DNA from: Arcanobacterium_A hippocoleae
Lineage (GTDB): Bacteria > Actinomycetota > Actinomycetes > Actinomycetales > Actinomycetaceae
DNA length: 64,000 nucleotides
Assembly (NCBI RefSeq): GCF_031456295.1
Contig: NZ_JAVDUJ010000001.1
Span: forward strand, 1,798,001-1,862,000
Direction of reading: 5' to 3'
Shown here piece by piece: positions 60,744 to 64,000 of the stretch. A model generated the notes under the pieces. That model ran no database searches. It was not told where the DNA came from and worked only from the letters and a program-made list of their open reading frames with translations. Both the position numbers and the translations under genes were made by a program. Every line of letters begins with the position of its first letter. Position 1 is the stretch's first letter.

Positions 60744-62168
60744 ATGAAACGACTTCGGATTCCTGCTGCTCTCGCACTGGGTGCTCTGCTGGCTTTGTCA
60801 GGAGGGACATCTGTTGCCCTTGCAGCTCCTCCCGCATCCACCGTAACTGCCTCTAAAGATTTCCATGTTTATCCGATTTCTGAGGGTGAAAACATTATTA
60901 TGGGTAAAGATACCCCAGGTAATGGTAATACAGTCACAGTGAAGCTTCCTGGTGGGCAAAGTAAATCCGTCCCGGTTAATGGAGGCGGGTACTGGTTTTA
61001 CACAGTTCCGAAAGGTACAGTGCTTCAGCATGGGCAAACAGTGACCTTAACAGATTCCAAAAAACATCAAACTTCCGTGACAATTGGTAAGAAAACTGTT
61101 GTGAATCAGCCTGTCGAAGGGCAGGATATTGTGACGGGCACGGCTCAACCTGGCACGTATTTGACAGTTACAGTTCGTGATAAGAAGCAAAATAGCGCTA
61201 TTGTCGATATCGCTGTTAAGACTATTGCTGGTAATAACGGAGAATGGTCCACCCTTATTGGTCGAGCTTTGAATGTTGGGGAAGAAGTAATTGTTTCTCA
61301 GTCATACAAAGAAAACATTACGAAAGAAGTAAAGGCTAAGGAGTCACAGAATGTGACAGTGTCTGTTGTTTACAATAAGTTGCGTGCAGATGGTGGTTTT
61401 GAACAGATTCCTGGTACGGGTCGGGTTGCTGTATTGTCTCAGCCATCATTGTCTCCTGATGGTTCTAATCTGAAGATTGATTTGACTGGTTTTGAAAAGT
61501 TGACTGTTAAAGGTCTGCCGTGGAATTTAATTGACGTGAAGTTCCCTGATGGTATAACAGCTGATCCTAATTCTCCACGTAAGGGTGAAATTAATCGTCG
61601 TCTTGATGGAGAACTTGTAATTAACCTTATTTACGAGAAGGGTTATGCTTCTGTTACTCCTTTGACTCAGTCGGAGAAGCCTGCGGTGGATAAGTTTTCG
61701 GGTAATGCTTTGACTCAGCCAGAGAAGCCTGCGGTGGATAAGTTTTCGGGTAATGCTTTGACTCAGCCAGAGAAGCCTGCGGTGGATAAGTTTTCGGGTA
61801 ATGCTTTGACTCAGCCAGAGAAGCCTGCAGTGGATAAGATCTCTGGTACGCCGCTGGTTCAGCCGGAGAAGCCGAAGGGTGAAATTGGTATTTCTGGTGC
61901 TCCATTGACTCAGCCAGAGAAGCCTGCAGTGGATAAGATCTCTGGTACGCCGCTGGTTCAGCCAGAGAAGCCGAAGGGTGAAATTGGTATTTCTGGTGCT
62001 CCATTGACCCAGCCAGCCAAGCCTGCATTGGATCCGAATAAGGTGAAAGCAGCGAAGACCCCTGAGCTGAGCAAGACGGGTGCTGATGTTGAAGGCTTAT
62101 TAGCTGGTTCCCTTGCACTCATTATTCTGGGCGGTGCAGCTTTCGCAGCTCGCCGCAAGTTTAGCTAA
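60744..62168 (+). CDS. Secreted cell-wall-anchored repeat protein (LSKTG sortase signal)
   Basis: 474 aa from ATG 60744 with AAGGAG at 60728-60733 (the ATG at 60735 is too close). Signal peptide MKRLRIPAALALGALLALSG... cut near VALA-APP. Residues about 30-300 form beta-rich Ig-like modules (TVTVKLPGGQSKSVPVNGG, YLTVTVRDKKQN). Then Pro/Lys-rich repeats: LTQPEKPAVDKFSGNA-type units of 16 aa (three) and 33-aa units (two). The end is ELSKTGAD, a hydrophobic helix and ARRKFS, a sortase signal with Ser in place of Pro of LPxTG. Codons are richer in T at third positions than in neighbours. No known adhesin is recognised. Probably a surface adhesin or wall-spanning stalk. Confidence 0.88.
   Translation: MKRLRIPAALALGALLALSGGTSVALAAPPASTVTASKDFHVYPISEGENIIMGKDTPGNGNTVTVKLPGGQSKSVPVNGGGYWFYTVPKGTVLQHGQTVTLTDSKKHQTSVTIGKKTVVNQPVEGQDIVTGTAQPGTYLTVTVRDKKQNSAIVDIAVKTIAGNNGEWSTLIGRALNVGEEVIVSQSYKENITKEVKAKESQNVTVSVVYNKLRADGGFEQIPGTGRVAVLSQPSLSPDGSNLKIDLTGFEKLTVKGLPWNLIDVKFPDGITADPNSPRKGEINRRLDGELVINLIYEKGYASVTPLTQSEKPAVDKFSGNALTQPEKPAVDKFSGNALTQPEKPAVDKFSGNALTQPEKPAVDKISGTPLVQPEKPKGEIGISGAPLTQPEKPAVDKISGTPLVQPEKPKGEIGISGAPLTQPAKPALDPNKVKAAKTPELSKTGADVEGLLAGSLALIILGGAAFAARRKFS
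61662..62003 (+). repeat. In-frame tandem repeats of the surface-protein gene
   Basis: Three 48-bp units (61662-61709, 61710-61757, 61758-61805), nearly identical at DNA level, are followed by two 99-bp units (61806-61904, 61905-62003), also nearly identical. All keep the reading frame (16 and 33 codons). High DNA identity points to recent duplication or gene conversion, and repeat number should vary between strains. Confidence 0.93.
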
Positions 62169-62236
62169 GCTGAAAGCAGCGATCTGCAAGCGAATCGATC
62201 CTGATGCCGGGAAAGAAATTCCAGGCTGAAGGTAAC

Positions 62237-62280
62237 AAGGGTTGCGGGCGGAATCCGAGAGGATTTCATCCGCAACCCTT
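62237..62280 (+). terminator. Terminator after the surface-protein gene
   Basis: Arms AAGGGTTGCGG (62237-62247) and CCGCAACCCTT (62270-62280), with GAATCC/GGATT pairing inside, followed by TTCCC. It lies about 70 bases after the stop. Confidence 0.85.
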
Positions 62281-62307
62281 TTCCCACTTTTTCAGAATGA
62301 TTGTTTT

Positions 62308-62335
62308 AGCAAAGCGCGAAAAGTATCGCTTTGCT
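62308..62335. repeat. Inverted repeat upstream of murB
   Basis: Perfect 9-bp arms AGCAAAGCG (62308-62316) and CGCTTTGCT (62327-62335) with a 10-base spacer, 41 bases before the murB start. There is no U tract; a regulator site in the murB promoter is possible. Confidence 0.4.
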
Positions 62336-62376
62336 CACCTAAGCGAGATTGCAATAGCTGCGGTAGTCTTGAAGTT

Positions 62377-63552
62377 ATGAGTTGTATGATTCCAGAGCAT
62401 TACGAACCTGTACACACGATCCCAGCACGGCAGGCGATGCGTTATTTTCCGCAAGCGCGTACATTAGCTGAAATGACTACAATCGGCGTCGGCGGTTCCG
62501 TTGCAAAAGTTGCGAATGTGCATTCTCGTGAAGAATTTATTGCAGCACTAACCGAAACTGTCGAAAATGCAGAAGAATTGCTTGTCGTCGGAGGCGGTTC
62601 AAATATCCTTGCCAGCGATGCTGACTTTCCAGGCACAGTTGTACACGATACACGTGCGGAAATTGAAATCTTAAGTGAAGATTCCTGCGGCGGGGCACGG
62701 ATGCGTGTAAGCGCAGGTACACCTTGGGATGAAGTCGTAGTTTACGCGATTGAGCACGGTTGGATGGGGCTCGAATGCCTCTCAGGAATTCCTGGTACAG
62801 CCGGTGCGGCTCCGGTACAAAATATTGGTGCCTACGGGCAGGACGTTTCCGGCACAATCGCTGCTGTCCGCACTTTTGATCGCAAATACTGCACCCAACG
62901 TACTTTTTTCCGAAGTGATTTAGATTTCGGATATCGCTATTCCGTCTTAAAAGAATCAATTTTGAGCGGACGATGGGGGAAATCTCCGCGTTGGATCGTG
63001 CTTGATGTAGAGTTTCAGCTGCGCCGCGCGACGCTCAGCGAACCGATTCAATATGCCCAACTTGCTGCATATCTTGGGGTGGAGGTCGGAAAAAGAGTAC
63101 CGGCAACGGATGTGCGGGCAGCAGTACTTGAATTACGCGCAGGAAAAGGAATGGTCCTCGATGATTCCGATCGCGATACCTATTCGCTTGGATCTTTCTT
63201 CACAAATCCAGTTTTGGATGTGGAAGCTGCGCGAAATCTTCCAGAAGCTGCTCCCCGTTTTACGGTACGTGATAATTCTGCGATAAATCAGATCGGTGCA
63301 GCCGCACCGAAAATTCCTGGTCAGGTAAAAACTTCTGCAGCATGGCTCATTGCACACGCAGGATTCAATCCGGGCTTTCGCATTTCTGCTCACGCATCAC
63401 TCTCGACAAAACACGTACTGGCTTTAACAAACCGGGGGCAAGCCACTGCTACCGAAATTGGGGAGCTTGCACGGAAGATCAAAGCTGAAGTTGCTGCAAA
63501 ATTTGGGGTCACTCTCGAAGCTGAGCCGATCACAATTGGAATTGAAATCTAG
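62377..63552 (+). CDS. murB: UDP-N-acetylenolpyruvoylglucosamine reductase
   Basis: 391 aa from ATG 62377 (MSCMIPEHYE); the frame is open to 62242 but that stretch lies in the preceding terminator. FAD-binding blocks TTIGVGGSVAKVANV and GGGSNILASD, the GIPGTAGAAPVQNIGAYGQD loop, YRYSVLKES, the proton-donor Ser in LGSFFTNPV, and KTSAAWLIAHAGF with LSTKHVLALTN. It reduces UDP-GlcNAc-enolpyruvate to UDP-MurNAc, an early peptidoglycan step. It belongs to the type with the Y loop. Ribosome-binding site weak (TTGAAG). Confidence 0.95.
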   Translation: MSCMIPEHYEPVHTIPARQAMRYFPQARTLAEMTTIGVGGSVAKVANVHSREEFIAALTETVENAEELLVVGGGSNILASDADFPGTVVHDTRAEIEILSEDSCGGARMRVSAGTPWDEVVVYAIEHGWMGLECLSGIPGTAGAAPVQNIGAYGQDVSGTIAAVRTFDRKYCTQRTFFRSDLDFGYRYSVLKESILSGRWGKSPRWIVLDVEFQLRRATLSEPIQYAQLAAYLGVEVGKRVPATDVRAAVLELRAGKGMVLDDSDRDTYSLGSFFTNPVLDVEAARNLPEAAPRFTVRDNSAINQIGAAAPKIPGQVKTSAAWLIAHAGFNPGFRISAHASLSTKHVLALTNRGQATATEIGELARKIKAEVAAKFGVTLEAEPITIGIEI

Positions 63553-63592
63553 TGCCATTTCCTAGTTTTCACGCGTATTTCTCGCGACGTGG

Positions 63593-64000
63593 CTAAAATG
63601 GATCATCTTTTGGATCTGGAATTTGCGCGCGCAACTGCAAAATCGCAGTCTTTACTGCCGCGATTCCATCACGGTGATAAAGCGGACGAAAATGCCCACT
63701 TTGTGATAAATGCAGATTGGCAGCGCCGGAAAGCGTTGATCCTTGTGGCACATGGAAATCCCAATGTGGGGAAATCGCGATAATTCTTTCATTGATTTGT
63801 GAGTTCAACTCTTCTGACCACGGGGTTGATAAATCCTGACCACCAGGAAGCAAGGCCCGAAGCGGATGATGCGGTGGAAAAATCTGTGCTCGCTGGGATC
63901 CATTCCAGGGGGTAGCAAATGCTACCAGCCCGTATACATTTGGCAGCCGCGCAGCCAATACTGCACGCCCAACAAGACCGCCTTTCGAGTGCGCAAGTAA
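63593..64000 (-). CDS. Lipase-like alpha/beta hydrolase, 3' part only
   Basis: At least 136 residues; the gene runs off the right edge, so the start is outside. The first visible residues LLAHSKGGLVGRAVLA are a nucleophile elbow (H-S-x-G-G) of lipase-type alpha/beta hydrolases, followed by LVAFATPWNGSQRAQIF (typical of PGAP1/lipase-like enzymes) and LSQSGHFRPLYH, where the catalytic His would be. It converges on murB with a 40-bp gap. A TTG at 63958 is not the true start. Substrate unknown. Confidence 0.72.
   Translation of the reverse strand, partial: LLAHSKGGLVGRAVLAARLPNVYGLVAFATPWNGSQRAQIFPPHHPLRALLPGGQDLSTPWSEELNSQINERIIAISPHWDFHVPQGSTLSGAANLHLSQSGHFRPLYHRDGIAAVKTAILQLRAQIPDPKDDPF

Noticed and set aside
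61662..62003. CRISPR-like periodic repeats
   Set aside because: Units are contiguous, in frame and without unique spacers; they are coding tandem repeats.
61654..62118. Long antisense ORF across the surface-protein repeats
   Set aside because: Its repeats are the mirror of the sense repeats; it has no ribosome-binding site and the sense strand encodes a complete secreted protein.

Overview
The window reads as a chromosomal segment of a moderate-G+C actinobacterium (about half G+C by eye), most likely in or near the Actinomycetaceae. Four things point that way: a single-polypeptide Kgd-type 2-oxoglutarate enzyme, the GlgE glycogen pathway, MtrA-MtrB-LpqB with NucS, and a sortase-anchored surface protein. 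The genus cannot be fixed from the sequence alone. GTG and TTG starts are common. No prophage, insertion sequence, CRISPR array or defence island was seen. Almost everything is housekeeping DNA; the clearest accessory piece lies between rpmG and murB.

Left part (1-12 kb): a GDSL-type hydrolase and kgd on the minus strand; then an M23 peptidase, a glycerophosphodiester phosphodiesterase, aspA with a palindrome-embedded -10 and a strong terminator, tRNA-Arg(CCG), and argS. Between argS and rho, where many actinobacteria carry lysA-hom-thrC-thrB, only one homoserine-kinase-like gene remains, and its ATP-binding motif is degraded.

12-28 kb: the actinobacterial block rho - rpmE - prfA - prmC - tsaC/sua5 - wecA-like - atpI-like - atpBEFHAGDC - nucS - small CxxC protein - alpha/beta hydrolase. 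The ATP synthase epsilon subunit is short (86 aa) and lacks the C-terminal helical domain. A 22-bp perfect hairpin closes the block against a convergent DivIVA/FilP-like coiled-coil gene.

30-45 kb: a three-gene envelope unit (two-helix membrane protein, lipoprotein, CnoX/YbbN-like thioredoxin-fold protein). Then come a LacI-type regulator and a minus-strand glycogen cluster glgE - treS - mak - glgB, preceded by glgP. TreS and Mak would turn trehalose into maltose-1-phosphate, GlgE extends alpha-glucan with it, GlgB branches the glucan and GlgP degrades it. Several palindromes lie in the gaps upstream of mak, glgB and lacI.

45-59 kb: a tightly overlapping minus-strand operon (membrane protein, DUF4129-like, DUF4350-like, MoxR ATPase, DUF58), divergent from mtrA-mtrB-lpqB, followed by a ComFC-like phosphoribosyltransferase, long-form hpf and an FprA-type ferredoxin reductase.

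59-64 kb: tRNA-Tyr, tRNA-Thr, tRNA-Met and rpmG. A 0.9-kb non-coding interval follows, with a run of 13 G inside a 20-codon ORF and its own terminator. Next is a secreted, repeat-bearing cell-wall-anchored protein (LSKTG), then murB, and the 3' part of a lipase-like gene running off the right end. The G tract, the leader-like ORF and the recombination-prone repeats of the surface protein make this the most interesting stretch.
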